A stretch of DNA of 64,000 nucleotides from Nocardia crassostreae (GTDB taxonomy: Bacteria; Actinomycetota; Actinomycetes; Mycobacteriales; Mycobacteriaceae). The DNA is taken from positions 1 through 64,000 of the forward strand of contig NZ_BDCH01000034.1 in NCBI RefSeq assembly GCF_001613405.1. Reading direction: 5' to 3'. The translations under genes were made by a program, and so were the position numbers. Of this stretch, positions 1 through 9,778 are shown piece by piece. The stretch's first letter is position 1. Each line of letters opens with the position of its first letter. A model generated the notes under the pieces. It searched no databases. It saw nothing but the letters and a program-made list of their open reading frames with translations, and was not told where the DNA came from.

Positions 1-82
1 GGATGGCGGGGGTGGGGGTTTCGGGCGAATGGGAGGTGACCGGGGAGCGGGGGGTCCGGATTGCCGCTTAATATCGGCGGTC

Positions 83-3000
83 GTGACCGACGTATTGGAG
101 AGGGCGGAAGAGTCCGCTGGGAGAGCTGGGAGCGGGGCCGGGGTGCGGGCCCGCGGGGGGTGGGAGCGGCCGGTCGCGTGGATCGCGGGATTGGTAGCGG
201 TGCTGGCGGCGGTGGCGGTGCCGCTGCTGCCGGTCAAGGTGGAGGCGGCGACGGTGTCGTGGCCGCAGGGGAATTCGGCACGCAGTGTGGAGGCGCCGCT
301 GGTATCCTACGCGCCGTTGAGCTTCGACGCCACCATTCCGTGTACTGCTGTGACACAGCTCGCTTCGAGCGGTGGAACGCTGGTGGCGACCACCCCGAAC
401 GGTGCGCCCGACCGGTGGCGGTACGGGTTCCTGGCCTGGGTGACCCCGGCCAGCACGGCCGAGGACGGTACCGCGAAACCGGCCCGCCTGGAAGCGGTGC
501 TACGCGACCAGACGCTGGTCAGCGCACCCCTGGAGGAACTGGGCGCGGGCTGTGAACTGGTGGTGCACGTGGGTATGACCCAGGCCACCGCCACCCTCAC
601 CGGCTCCACGGTCGCGCCGGTCACCCTGGACGGCGACTACCGCCCGCAGGTGGTCGGCATCTACAGCGATCTGGCCACCGCCGACGGGACGAAGGTCACC
701 GCCCAGGTCGACAGCCGCTTCTCCTCCACGCCGAGCACGCTCAAGTGGGTGGCGATCTGGACCGCGGTGCTGGGCACCATCCTGGCCCTGTTCGCCCTGT
801 ATCGCCTGGACCGCCGCGACGGCCGCCGCGCGCGGCGCTTCCTGCCGCAGCGCTGGTGGACCTTCAAACCGGTCGACGGCGCGGTGCTGGGCACGCTGGT
901 GCTCTGGCATTTCATCGGCGCCACCACCGCCGATGACGGCTACCTGTTCGGCATGGGCCGCGCCTCGATCCCGTCGGGCTATATGGCCAACTACTTCGCC
1001 TATTTCGGCGTCCCCGAGAACCCGGTCGGCACATACCATTCCCTCTTCGGCTACCTGGCGCTCGTCTCGCCCGCCAGCCCGTGGGTGCGGCTCCCCGCGC
1101 TGCTCGCCGGGATCATCGCGTGGCTGGTCATCAGCCGCGAGGTGATTCCGCGGCTGGGCGCGCGCATCGCGCGCAACCGGATCGCCGTGTGGACCGGCGC
1201 GCTGGGCTTCCTGGCTGTCTGGCTGCCGTACAACAACGGTCTGCGCCCCGAAGCGCCGGTGGCGCTGGCGGTCCTGTTGACCTGGGTCTCGGTGGAACGC
1301 GCCATTGAGACGCGCCGCCTGCTGCCCTATGCGATCGCGGCCCTCATCGGCGCGTTCGCCTGCACCGCGGGCCCGTCGGGCATTATCTGCGTCGCCCCCT
1401 TGCTCGCCGGAATCCGCCCGGTGTGGCGCATTGTCGACGCCCGCGCCCGCGCACTGAGCAACCCGGTGCCCGAGAACGCCGGATTCGCCGCCATACTGCG
1501 TGCCCGCGGCGTCTCCTACCTGGCGTTGATCACACCGGTGGCCGCGGCCGGAACCATGGTGCTGGCGGTCGCTTTCGGCGATCAGACCCTGGCCGCCACC
1601 CTCGAGATGCAGCACGTGCACGAGATCGTCGGCCCGAATGTCGAGTGGTTCAACGAGTATCTGCGCTACCAGTACCTGTTCATGCCCACCATCGACGGTT
1701 CGGTGGCCCGCCGCTTCGGCATGTTCATGCTGTGGCTGGGCATGGCCGTGTGCGCCTTCGTCCTGCTGCGCAAGGGCGGACGGGTTCCGTTCCTCGCCTC
1801 CGGTCAGGTGCGCCGCCTGCTGGGCAGCACCGTCGGCGTCATGCTGCTCATGATGACCACCCCCACCAAGTGGACCCACCACAACGGCATCTACGCCGGG
1901 CTGGCGGGCGCGGTGGCGGTGGCGGCCGCGGTGGCCGTGGGCCCGCGGGTCATGCGCTCGCCGCGCAATCGCGCGCTCTTCGCCGCCATGGTCGCCTTCC
2001 TGATGGCGATCACGTTCTCCACCATGAACGGCTGGTGGTATGTGTCGAACTGGGGCATTCCCTGGAACGACAAGCCCGTCGTGGTCGCCGGTATCGGCGT
2101 CAACAAGCTGTTCCTGCTGCTGGCGCTGCTGCTGCTCGTCGTGGCCGGGGGTTCCATGTGCGCGCCCCGGAACCCGGTGCCCCGCACCGTATCTCGGGCC
2201 GCGCCTGGAAGCTGGTCGCGATTCCGCCATTGACGGTGGTGGCCGCGTTCATGGCGCTGTTCGAGGTGGGTTCGCTGGCCAAGGGCGCGGTCGCGCAGTA
2301 TCCGGGCTTCTCCCTCGCCAAGTCGAATGTCAATGCGGTGCTGGGCAAGCCGTGCGGTATCGCCAACGAGGTGCTGGTCGAAACCGATCCGAATGCGGGC
2401 ATGCTGACCCCGCTCACCGGTGACGCCTTCAGCACCTTCACGGCCGACGCGGTCGGCTTCACCCCGGGTGGGGTGGCGACCGATCTGAAGGCCGACGACG
2501 AGGTCGACACCAGCGCCATCGTGTCCGCGCTCAATAGCGCGGAGCAGAACGAGTCCTCCGGAACCACCACGGCCGCACTGCCGTTCGGCTTGAACCCGGC
2601 CACCACCCCGGTGCTCGGCAGCAATGGCGCGACCGAGGCCGCGAGCCTCACCACGGGCTGGTACCGCCTGCCCGCGGCGACCGACCGCGCGGGCATCATC
2701 GCGATCACCGCCGCCGGTCGTGTCCGCTCGGTGGATCCCTACGGTGTGGTGACCACCGGTCAGCCCGTCGAAATCGAGTACGGCATCGCCGATGCCGCGG
2801 GCGGTGTGCAGGAGCTGGGCCGGGTGGCCCCCCATCGATATCGGCCCGGCGCCGACCTGGCGCAATCTGCGGGTCCCGTTCACCGATATCCCGGCCGAGG
2901 CCACCGTGATCCGCCTGGTCGCGAGCGACCGCGATCAGAATTGGAAGCAGTGGGTGGCGTTGACCCCGCCGCGGGTGCCGCAGACGCGCACCCTGCAGGA

Positions 3001-3376
3001 GGTCGTCGGCTCCGATGCCCCGGTGCTGTTGGATTGGGCGGTGGGCCTGCAGGTTCCGTGCCAGCGGCCCTATGAGCACCACAATGGGATCGCGGAGACC
3101 CCGGAGTGGCGGGTGCTGCCCGACCGGGGTGGCGCCAAGGATACGAACCGGTGGCAGAACCACGACAGCGGCGGCCCGCTGGGCTGGAGTTCGCTGCTGC
3201 TGCACCCGCAGACCATGGCCACGTACTTGAACAATTCGTGGCGTACGGACTGGGGTGAGCTGCAACGCTTCACCCGGATCGATCCCTCCGCCGTCCCGGT
3301 GCGGCCGAGCCTGCACACCGAAACCCATTCGGGGTTGTGGACTCCCGGTCCGATCAACGTATTGGGCTGGCGCTGA
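83..3376 (+). pseudogene. Emb-family cell-wall arabinosyltransferase, two compensating frameshifts
   Basis: Membrane arabinofuranosyltransferase that polymerises arabinan of arabinogalactan or lipoarabinomannan from decaprenyl-phospho-arabinose. It has an N-terminal membrane anchor (about residues 30-55), many membrane segments, and a C-terminal carbohydrate-binding region ending GPINVLGWR. The length, about 1100 residues, is normal for EmbA/B/C; I cannot say which paralogue it is. The frame breaks twice: after VVAG in the G5 run at 2147-2151 (one base missing) and at the C6 run 2828-2833 (one base extra, before PIDIGPAPTWRNLRVP). The two shifts cancel, so the last 180 residues return to the original frame. 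Conserved sequence on both sides suggests homopolymer errors rather than decay. The GTG at 83 puts the anchor at a usual distance; ATG 29 is an alternative. Other emb genes would lie upstream, outside the window. Confidence 0.9.
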
Positions 3377-3400
3377 CCGTATTCGGCCGCTGACAGCGAT

Positions 3401-3432
3401 CCGCACCCGTTTCGGCATTGAAGCGGGTGCGG
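3401..3432. terminator. Bidirectional hairpin between emb and a VOC gene
   Basis: A 13-bp stem (3401-3413 with 3420-3432, one G.U wobble) and a 6-base loop lie between two convergent genes. There is no clear T-run, so it is only a probable terminator. Confidence 0.5.
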
Positions 3433-3446
3433 AGGCGGTTAGACGG

Positions 3447-3911
3447 TCAGCCCTGCATCATTTGGGCCATCCGCTTTTCCATTTCCTCCGGGGTGACGTC
3501 CTCGACGTGGGTGGCGATGGTCCACTTGTGGCCGAAGGGATCCTCGAACGCGGCGGTGCGGTCGCCGTAGAACTGGGTGGCCGGGGCCTGGGTTTCCTTG
3601 GAACCGGCGGCCAGGGCGGCGGCGTGGGTGGCATCCACGTCCTAGACGTAGGTGTAGAGGTTGACGGGGGTGCCGCCGACCGTCTTGGGATCGAGGAATC
3701 CCATATCGGGCGCGGGATCGCCCAGCATGACCAGTGATTCGCCGAACTGCAGTTCACAGTGCGCGATGGTGTTGTCGGGTCCGGGCATGCGGAAGCGCTC
3801 CGCGGCGCCGAACACCCGCTTGTAGAAATCGATGGCGTGTGCGGCGCCCTGTACGGCGAGCGCGGGGCTCACGACCGGGTAGCCCTCGGGAATCGGTTTG
3901 ACGTCGGGCAT
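3447..3911 (-). pseudogene. VOC/glyoxalase-fold protein (PhnB-like) with in-frame TAG
   Basis: Small metalloenzyme-fold protein of the vicinal oxygen chelate superfamily, PhnB/YdeI-like. The first half carries the PVVSPALAVQGAAHAIDFY strand and a GESLVML strand; the second half carries the DPFGHKWTIATHVEDV ending typical of the family. The frame is open from ATG 3911 to the TGA-type end near 3447 except for a TAG at 3642-3644, between LYTYV and DVDATHAAA, where relatives usually have Glu or Gln. Both halves are well preserved, so either this is a recent nonsense mutation, a base error, or the amber codon is read. Substrate unknown; some relatives act on antibiotics or toxic aldehydes, but nothing here shows that. 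Confidence 0.8.
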
Positions 3912-4068
3912 CGGAATCCTCCGATCGAATTGTTATCGGACGGATCCGAGCCTAGGCCCGGGTGCCGACAGGAAATGCGCGATTCTCGTATTGATCAAAC
4001 GAAATGCATTGTGTGCCGGAAAAATTCCACGATATGTTGCGCAGAGTTAATTCAGGGGGCTTGACGCA

Positions 4069-4809
4069 CTACGGCCCCGCCGCGCCCCGCAGTTTGCGCA
4101 CCTGGGCCGCGGTCAGGGCGCTGAGCTGCTGCGTATCCGGTTCCGAGGCCCCGGACATGGCGATCTGCACGACCGTCGAACCGACCAGGGCGAGACTCAC
4201 CGCCGAATACAGAGTGAGTCCGCTACTGGTGGTGTTCACCCGGAAAGCGGTGGACGCATCACCTTCCGCAGGCTGATCCAAACCGCCCACCCGGAATTCC
4301 ACCGCGGTATCGTCGGCGTCCTTTCCGGAATATGCCGTGCATTCCCGCAACAGCGTTTGCATGGCGGAAAACGCCTGTGCCGCTCCGCCGTTCGCATACG
4401 AGGCGGCATCGATGTCCACACTGGCGAAGTCCGGTCCGCTGAACTGCGCGACGGCCTCGGCCGCCGCGCCCGGCGCCTGCTCGGTCACCGGCGCCAGCAC
4501 CTTCGCGCACTGCGCCGGATCGGTCTGCGCGCCCGCGCCGGAGCTCACGCCCGGCGGCGGATCGTTCAGCGCCGCATACCCGGCGGGCAGTTGCCCCACC
4601 TCCAGCAGATCATTGCGCAGCACCACCGAATCGGTGACGGGCGGAGCCGACGCACCCTGCGGGGGCGCCACCACGGGACCGAAACCCGGCAGCGGCGCGG
4701 CGGAATCATCGGCGCCGCAGGCCGATACGGTCACCGCCAGCACGCTGGCGAGCACGGCCGCCGCGGACGAGACGGCGCGCGGTCGTCGGATCGACGGGGA
4801 GAAGGTCAC
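4069..4809 (-). CDS. Secreted lipoprotein, PknH extracellular-domain-like
   Basis: Predicted lipoprotein of 246 residues. From the GTG at 4809 it has a basic N-terminus, a hydrophobic segment and a lipobox ending TVSAC, then a Pro-rich linker and a globular part. The segment LLEVGQLPAGYAAL followed by spaced cysteines resembles the sensor domain found at the C-terminus of PknH and in free mycobacterial lipoproteins; this is a pattern-based judgement. A longer frame opens at GTG 4857 but would put 40 residues before the lipobox and overlap the upstream lipoprotein, so 4809 is preferred. It lies just after the 4845-5813 lipoprotein on the same strand, probably co-transcribed. Function unknown. 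Confidence 0.65.
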   Translation of the reverse strand: MTFSPSIRRPRAVSSAAAVLASVLAVTVSACGADDSAAPLPGFGPVVAPPQGASAPPVTDSVVLRNDLLEVGQLPAGYAALNDPPPGVSSGAGAQTDPAQCAKVLAPVTEQAPGAAAEAVAQFSGPDFASVDIDAASYANGGAAQAFSAMQTLLRECTAYSGKDADDTAVEFRVGGLDQPAEGDASTAFRVNTTSSGLTLYSAVSLALVGSTVVQIAMSGASEPDTQQLSALTAAQVRKLRGAAGP

Positions 4810-4844
4810 CGCCACATTCTGCCCGGCGTATGCGCCGTTCGCTG

Positions 4845-5813
4845 TCAGGCGCCCCACTGCACCTGGGTGCGCAGGGTCTGGCGGAGCGCCACCGCGCTCT
4901 GCGGATCCCGGTAGGTCTGATTGCCGCCGACCTCCACCGCACCGGAAACCGGTAGCGGCAGACCGAGATCGACGGTGATATCGCCCGCACCGTGCATGAG
5001 GTAGTCCACGATCTCCAGCTGGCCCGCCTCATTGGGCAGCTGCCACACCGTGGATTTCGGCGTCTGCACCACATTGAGGTGAATGGTGAGCAGATTGCCC
5101 TCGCGATGGGTGAGCGTCGCGGTGGTGACCTGCTCGAGCGGCACGCTGCCGGAGACCTGCTGGCGCACCGTCCATACCGCGCCTTCCCCGACGGGCGCGT
5201 CCGGGAAGCAGATGGACTGGTACACGGCTTGATAGAAGGCCTGTTCGAGTGCGGCGCGCGCCGCATCGGAGGTGGCGGGTTTGGGCGCCAGCCGCAGCGC
5301 GGTGATCGCGCCCAGCTCGTTGATATCGAATCCGACCTGGGAACCGTCGGCCGGGAGCAGCGCCTTGGCCAGGGCCGGATCGGGGGAGGACACATTGCCC
5401 AGGGTCAGGTCGACCCCATTGGTATCGGACTGCGCGGTGAGCGGAATGGTGACCGCGGGCGGCGAGAAGTCCCGCACCGCCTGCTCGTTGATCTGCTGCT
5501 CGATATGGTGATCGGTGCGCAGGGTCACCTGCTGCGCGGTGACCGGCGCGACCACCGGTCGCAGTGGCGAGCGCGGTTCGGCCCCGGCGTCGACGACCGT
5601 GGTGGTCACCGCCGCGATGGGCATGGTGACCTCGCCTACCTTGCCGATGCCGACGGGTTCGAGACCCTCGGCATCGGCTGTCGTCTCCGACCGGGCGCTG
5701 CAACCGGTACCCAGGGCTGAGAGGGCGACGGCCAGCACCATGAGCAAGAGCCCGGGGCGGGCGTGGCGCGGGGTGGCGTTGGCCGAGCTGGGGGAGGAAG
5801 ACAACACCGTCAC
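4845..5813 (-). CDS. Secreted lipoprotein of unknown function
   Basis: 322-residue predicted lipoprotein: basic start, hydrophobic core and lipobox LGTGC at about residue 38, with Cys as the lipidated residue. The rest is soluble and beta-rich, with repeated alternation of Thr/Val strands (VTMPIAAVTTTVVDAG, VDLTLGNVSS, ITVDLGLPLPVSG) and two short segments that may bind a ligand. I do not recognise a named family. It is the first gene of a probable two-lipoprotein unit with the gene at 4069-4809 and is divergent from lspA, the signal peptidase that would process both, with about 100 bases between them. Confidence 0.65.
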   Translation of the reverse strand: MTVLSSSPSSANATPRHARPGLLLMVLAVALSALGTGCSARSETTADAEGLEPVGIGKVGEVTMPIAAVTTTVVDAGAEPRSPLRPVVAPVTAQQVTLRTDHHIEQQINEQAVRDFSPPAVTIPLTAQSDTNGVDLTLGNVSSPDPALAKALLPADGSQVGFDINELGAITALRLAPKPATSDAARAALEQAFYQAVYQSICFPDAPVGEGAVWTVRQQVSGSVPLEQVTTATLTHREGNLLTIHLNVVQTPKSTVWQLPNEAGQLEIVDYLMHGAGDITVDLGLPLPVSGAVEVGGNQTYRDPQSAVALRQTLRTQVQWGA

Positions 5814-5915
5814 GTCAGACAGGTTACGGCCCGTTCCTGATAATCAGCTGGGATGCGGGAGGCGCGGTTCCGGGGGAGCGCCGCGGTGATCGGCGGGCGG
5901 GAAATTCCATAGGGA

Positions 5916-6653
5916 ATGATGTCAACCGTGAGTACCGACCGCCCGCGCGAAACCGACGCAGACGAACCCGACGCCCCGCCCGGCGCGAGCGCACCCGCGG
6001 AGAACTCCGAGAAATCAGACAGCGCCGAGCACCCGGACCGTGCCGAGAACTCCGCGAGCGCCGAGGGGGCCGAGCGCGTCGAGTCCGCCGAGCGCGTCGA
6101 GTCCGCCGCGGGCGAGGACACGGCCGCCCGGCCGTTGCGGCTGCGGAATCTGCTGATCATCGCCGTGGTAATCTTCGCGCTGGATCTGCTGACCAAATGC
6201 ATCGTGGTGGCGACCATCAAGCCCGGCCATCCGATCTATCTCATCGGTGACGTGGTGCGCCTGACGCTGGTCCGCAATCCGGGCGCGGCGTTCTCCATGG
6301 CGACCGGTATGACCTGGCTGCTGACGCTGGTCGCCACCGCCGTGGTGATCGGCGTGGTCCGCATCGGGCGCACGCTGCGCTCGCTGCCGTGGGCCATCGG
6401 GCTGGGCATGGTGCTGGGCGGTGCGCTCGGCAATCTCGTGGACCGGCTGTTCCGCGCGCCGGGTCCGCTGCAGGGCCATGTGGTGGACTTCGTGGCGGTC
6501 GGCTGGTGGCCGGTGTTCAATGTCGCCGATTCCGCCATCGTCTGCGGCGCGATCCTGCTGGTGGCGCTGACGGTGTTCGGGTTCGAACCCGACGGCAGCC
6601 GCGCCGGGCACGGGCACGAGGAGGACGAGAACGCGGAGGAGAAGACGGTATGA
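5916..6653 (+). CDS. lspA: Lipoprotein signal peptidase (signal peptidase II)
   Basis: Inner-membrane aspartyl protease that removes signal peptides from diacylglyceryl-modified prolipoproteins. Four membrane segments are visible, with the two catalytic motifs GNLVDRLF and FNVADSAI, each carrying one of the two aspartates. The core enzyme is about 160 residues; here it is preceded by a 75-residue Ala/Glu/Ser/Asp-rich acidic cytoplasmic extension containing an exact 18-bp tandem duplication (6069-6104, repeating AERVES). Start is uncertain: ATG 5916, ATG 5919 and GTG 5928 are all possible, with AGGGA at 5911-5915 best placed for 5919 or later. It overlaps rluD by 4 bases (ATGA), as in other Mycobacteriales. 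Many lipoproteins in this window would be its substrates. Confidence 0.95.
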   Translation: MMSTVSTDRPRETDADEPDAPPGASAPAENSEKSDSAEHPDRAENSASAEGAERVESAERVESAAGEDTAARPLRLRNLLIIAVVIFALDLLTKCIVVATIKPGHPIYLIGDVVRLTLVRNPGAAFSMATGMTWLLTLVATAVVIGVVRIGRTLRSLPWAIGLGMVLGGALGNLVDRLFRAPGPLQGHVVDFVAVGWWPVFNVADSAIVCGAILLVALTVFGFEPDGSRAGHGHEEDENAEEKTV

Positions 6654-7576
6654 GGGAATCCCGCAGTATGCCGGTGCCGGACGGATTGGACGGCATGCGT
6701 GTCGATGCCGGGCTGTCCCGGCTGCTCGGGCTGTCGCGCACCGCGGTCGCGGCGCTGGCCGAGGAGGGTTCGGTGCAGCTCGACGGCATTGCCGCCGGGA
6801 AATCCGACCGGCTCACCGGCGGCGCCTGGCTCGAGGTCGAATTCCCGGAGCCCAAGCGCGAACTCACCGTCGAAGCCACCCCCGTCGAGGGCATGAAGAT
6901 CCTCTACGCCGATGACGACATCGTCGCCGTCGACAAGCCGGTCGGCGTGGCCGCGCACACCGGCGTCGGCTGGACCGGGCCGACCGTCGTGGGCGGGCTC
7001 GCGGCCATGGGCTACCGCATCTCGACGTCCGGTGCGCACGAACGTCAGGGCATCGTGCACCGCCTGGATGTCGGCACCTCCGGTGTGATGGTGGTGGCGC
7101 AGTCCGAGCACGCGTACACCCAGCTCAAGCGCGCCTTCAAGTACCGCACCGTGGACAAGCGCTATCACGCTCTGGTGCAAGGACATCCGGATCCGTCCAG
7201 CGGCACCATCGACGCCCCCATCGGGCGCGCCCGCGGCAACGACTGGAAGTTCGCGGTCACCGCGGACGGCCGCCCGTCGGTCACGCACTACGACACCGTC
7301 GAGGCCTTCCAATCGGCGAGCCTGCTCGACATCCATCTGGAAACCGGTCGCACGCACCAGATTCGCGTGCACTTCTCGGCGATCCGGCACCCTTGCTGCG
7401 GTGACCTGACGTACGGCGCGGACCCGCGGCTGGCCGAACGCCTGGGCCTGGAACGGCAATGGCTGCACGCTCGTCAGCTGGGCTTCAACCATCCGGCCGA
7501 CGGCCGCTGGGTCGAGATCACCAGCGAATACCCCGCCGATCTCGAACACGCCCTCGACGTGCTCCGTACTGTGTAA
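6650..7576 (+). CDS. rluD: RluA/RluD-family 23S rRNA pseudouridine synthase
   Basis: Isomerises specific uridines in 23S rRNA to pseudouridine. The 308-residue protein has an N-terminal S4 RNA-binding domain (residues 12-60) and the catalytic domain with the signature HRLDVGTSGV, whose Asp is the nucleophile, followed by GRTHQIRVH. The ATG at 6650 overlaps the stop of lspA by 4 bases, which argues for translational coupling and fixes the start. The lspA-rluD pair is conserved in mycobacteria. The exact target uridine cannot be told from sequence. Confidence 0.93.
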   Translation: MRESRSMPVPDGLDGMRVDAGLSRLLGLSRTAVAALAEEGSVQLDGIAAGKSDRLTGGAWLEVEFPEPKRELTVEATPVEGMKILYADDDIVAVDKPVGVAAHTGVGWTGPTVVGGLAAMGYRISTSGAHERQGIVHRLDVGTSGVMVVAQSEHAYTQLKRAFKYRTVDKRYHALVQGHPDPSSGTIDAPIGRARGNDWKFAVTADGRPSVTHYDTVEAFQSASLLDIHLETGRTHQIRVHFSAIRHPCCGDLTYGADPRLAERLGLERQWLHARQLGFNHPADGRWVEITSEYPADLEHALDVLRTV

Positions 7577-7578
7577 CG

Positions 7579-8253
7579 GTGCCGCGCATCTGGAGTGAGC
7601 CCCGGGCTCGCCGTATCGGAGCCGTCGTCCTCGCGCTGGCGTTCGCGCTGCTGATCGTCTCGCTGGGCGTGGCCATTCCGCCACGCCCAGCGGTCATATC
7701 GACCGATCGGCTCGGGCCCGAGAACGGCGAGCAGATCCCGGACTACCTCGCGCGCGCCCAGGAGTCCTTGCGGGGCGCCGATACCGACGGGCACTGGGCC
7801 CTGATCTCCTTCACCGTGGGCATCACCGCCGACCGCATCCCCGAATACAGTGCGGGCCTGCGGATTTCCCAGGCGATCTACCACGTCTCGGTGCCCCGGG
7901 CGGCCATGCCGATCGTCGCGGTCACGCTGCCCGCGGGCGAAGCCGTGGCTGTCGCTTCGGTGAGATCCGCGGCGGCCCAGGCGGGATCCCTGCGCGGCTA
8001 CGACGATCGCACCATCCGCGTGAATCGCCTGACCGCCACCCGCCTCGCCGCGAACTGCGCCTGCCTGGTCGGCCTGGTCGTGCACGGCACGCTCGACGAA
8101 CTTCGAAACCTGGCCGGTCTGCCGGGAGTTCGCGCCGTCGAAGCCCTGCCCGCGGATGCTCCCGCGGGTGTCTTCGCGGTCGCCCCTCTCCTGCCCGAAT
8201 ACCAGACTTCCGCCAACCCGGGCCCGGACGACGCCCCCATTCCCGACAACTGA
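7579..8253 (+). CDS. Hypothetical membrane-anchored protein
   Basis: 224 residues starting at GTG 7579, two bases after the rluD stop, so almost certainly the third gene of the lspA-rluD unit. One N-terminal membrane segment (about residues 13-34) is followed by an exported soluble part. Two cysteines occur together in a CAC motif near the middle and the C-terminus is Pro/Asp-rich. I do not recognise a family. The position suggests an envelope role, but that is inference from neighbours only. Confidence 0.7.
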   Translation: MPRIWSEPRARRIGAVVLALAFALLIVSLGVAIPPRPAVISTDRLGPENGEQIPDYLARAQESLRGADTDGHWALISFTVGITADRIPEYSAGLRISQAIYHVSVPRAAMPIVAVTLPAGEAVAVASVRSAAAQAGSLRGYDDRTIRVNRLTATRLAANCACLVGLVVHGTLDELRNLAGLPGVRAVEALPADAPAGVFAVAPLLPEYQTSANPGPDDAPIPDN

Positions 8254-8256
8254 CGG

Positions 8257-8826
8257 TTACGAGTTGGGGTATGGGGTGGTGGTGCGCGGGTGGCGCAGGG
8301 CTTTGGACCACCACGACAGCTCGTCGAGCATCGCTTTCGCGGCATTGTCCACTGACGGTGCGGGTTTCAGGGCGTCGTCGGCCGTGACGGAATTCCAGTA
8401 CTGGGGCAGGCTGACGGTTTCGCGGATCGTCACCGCGCGGAGTTCGGCCAGGACGGGACGCAGGTGCTCGACGGCGCGGAGGCCGCCGGAGATGGCGCCG
8501 TAGCTGACGAAACCGATTGGCTTGGCGCGCTATTCGGGGCCGGCAGAGTCGATGGCGAGCTTGAGGGCGGCCGGATAGCTGTGGTTGTACTCCGGGGTGA
8601 CGATGACGAAGGCGTCGGCGGCGTCCAGGCGGGCGGACAGGGCGTCGAGGGCGGGGGAGGCTGAATGGTCCAGGGGGATCGGGAAGTCGGCGAGATCGAT
8701 GGTGTCCAACTTCATTTCGGGGTGGTCTTCGATGTGTCCGCCCATCCAGGAGGTCACGGTGGGTCCGAAGCGGCCTTCGCGGACGTTGCCACAGATGAGT
8801 GCGATCTGAAACTGGTCTGATGCCAT
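8257..8826 (-). pseudogene. NADPH-dependent FMN reductase with in-frame TAG
   Basis: Flavodoxin-like quinone/FMN reductase. It begins with an IALICGNVREGRFG phosphate-binding loop and contains the family motif VTPEYNHSYPAALKLAID. The frame from ATG 8826 is stopped by TAG at 8530-8532 (codon 99), then continues in the same frame as RAKPIGFVSYGAISGGLRA to TAA at 8257, giving a normal 189-residue protein. Relatives have Trp at exactly this site (E-W-x-A-K-P), so TGG to TAG, a G-to-A change, is the likely event. It is tail-to-tail with the 7579-8253 gene and 52 bases beyond the serine hydrolase on the same strand. Confidence 0.88.
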
Positions 8827-8878
8827 GGGTTTACGCTAAAACCTCAATGAATATTGAGGTCAAATCGAGAGATTCGCG

Positions 8879-9778
8879 TCACTCGGGCAGCGGGCGGCGC
8901 AGGTCGGTGACGGCTATGCGGGCGGCCTCGGCAATGGCGGCGTCGACGGCGGGCAGTACCGGATCCGGCCGTGCCGCGCGGGTGAAAACCGCCACGGCGA
9001 CCGGGATTTCGCCCGGGAACTCGATGACGGCGACCTCGTTGCGGATGATGCCGATGGTCCCGGTCTTGCCCGCGACGGCAATATCGCGCTGCGGGAATGC
9101 CGAGGTGATGCGATGCGTCCAGGCCTGGGCGCGCAGCACGATCTGGGTGAAATCGGTCTGCGCGGGCGACAGGACGGACCCGGACCAGAGCGCGGTCAGG
9201 AAGCGGGTCATCTCGTGCGGGGTGGTCGCGCTGGTGTACGACGGGTCGTAGGCGGATACCGACCAGGCTTCGTCATTGTCGGCCAGCGCGGCGAAAGCCT
9301 CCGCGGTGGTGTGGGTATCGGTGTCGCGGACCAGGCTGTCGAACACATCGGCGGTGCCGCCCACGATCCGGGTCTCGGTCAGCCCCAGTTCGGTCAGCAA
9401 CGCGTCGATGGCGGGCAGCCCGATCTCGCCGAGCAGCACGTCGGCGGCGGCATTGTCGGACACGGTCATCATCGAGGTGGCCAGATCACGGCGGCTCATG
9501 GTGATCGGATCGCGGAAGGCGGCGATTCCCGTTGGACCGGGCGTGCATTCGGACGGCGTGACCGTAATGCGGGCGGCCGGGTCGATATCGCCGGTGTCGA
9601 TCGCCCGGCAGAAGGCAATGAACAGCGGCAGCTTGTACACCGACGCCGTGACCACGCGTTCGCCGCCGCCGACGGAGATCTCGGTGGCCGAATCATCGCA
9701 GCGGCGCGCATGCAGCCAGCCCGTGCACCCCGCATCGGCGAATACGGCGCGAATGCGCTCCTCGATCGCTGAATTCAT
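8879..9778 (-). CDS. Class A beta-lactamase-like serine hydrolase, no signal peptide
   Basis: 299-residue penicillin-recognising serine hydrolase. All three active-site motifs are present: SVYK (SxxK nucleophile), SDN in VSDNAAADVLL, and KTG in VAGKTGTIG. There is no signal peptide or lipobox, so it is predicted cytoplasmic, unusual for a beta-lactamase; it may be an esterase, a peptidase or a relocated copy. ATG 9778 overlaps the TGA of the upstream lysR gene (ATGA), so the two are translationally coupled; a longer frame upstream would run into lysR. A second, secreted class A enzyme lies divergently on the other side of lysR (10830-11882). Confidence 0.8.
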   Translation of the reverse strand: MNSAIEERIRAVFADAGCTGWLHARRCDDSATEISVGGGERVVTASVYKLPLFIAFCRAIDTGDIDPAARITVTPSECTPGPTGIAAFRDPITMSRRDLATSMMTVSDNAAADVLLGEIGLPAIDALLTELGLTETRIVGGTADVFDSLVRDTDTHTTAEAFAALADNDEAWSVSAYDPSYTSATTPHEMTRFLTALWSGSVLSPAQTDFTQIVLRAQAWTHRITSAFPQRDIAVAGKTGTIGIIRNEVAVIEFPGEIPVAVAVFTRAARPDPVLPAVDAAIAEAARIAVTDLRRPLPE

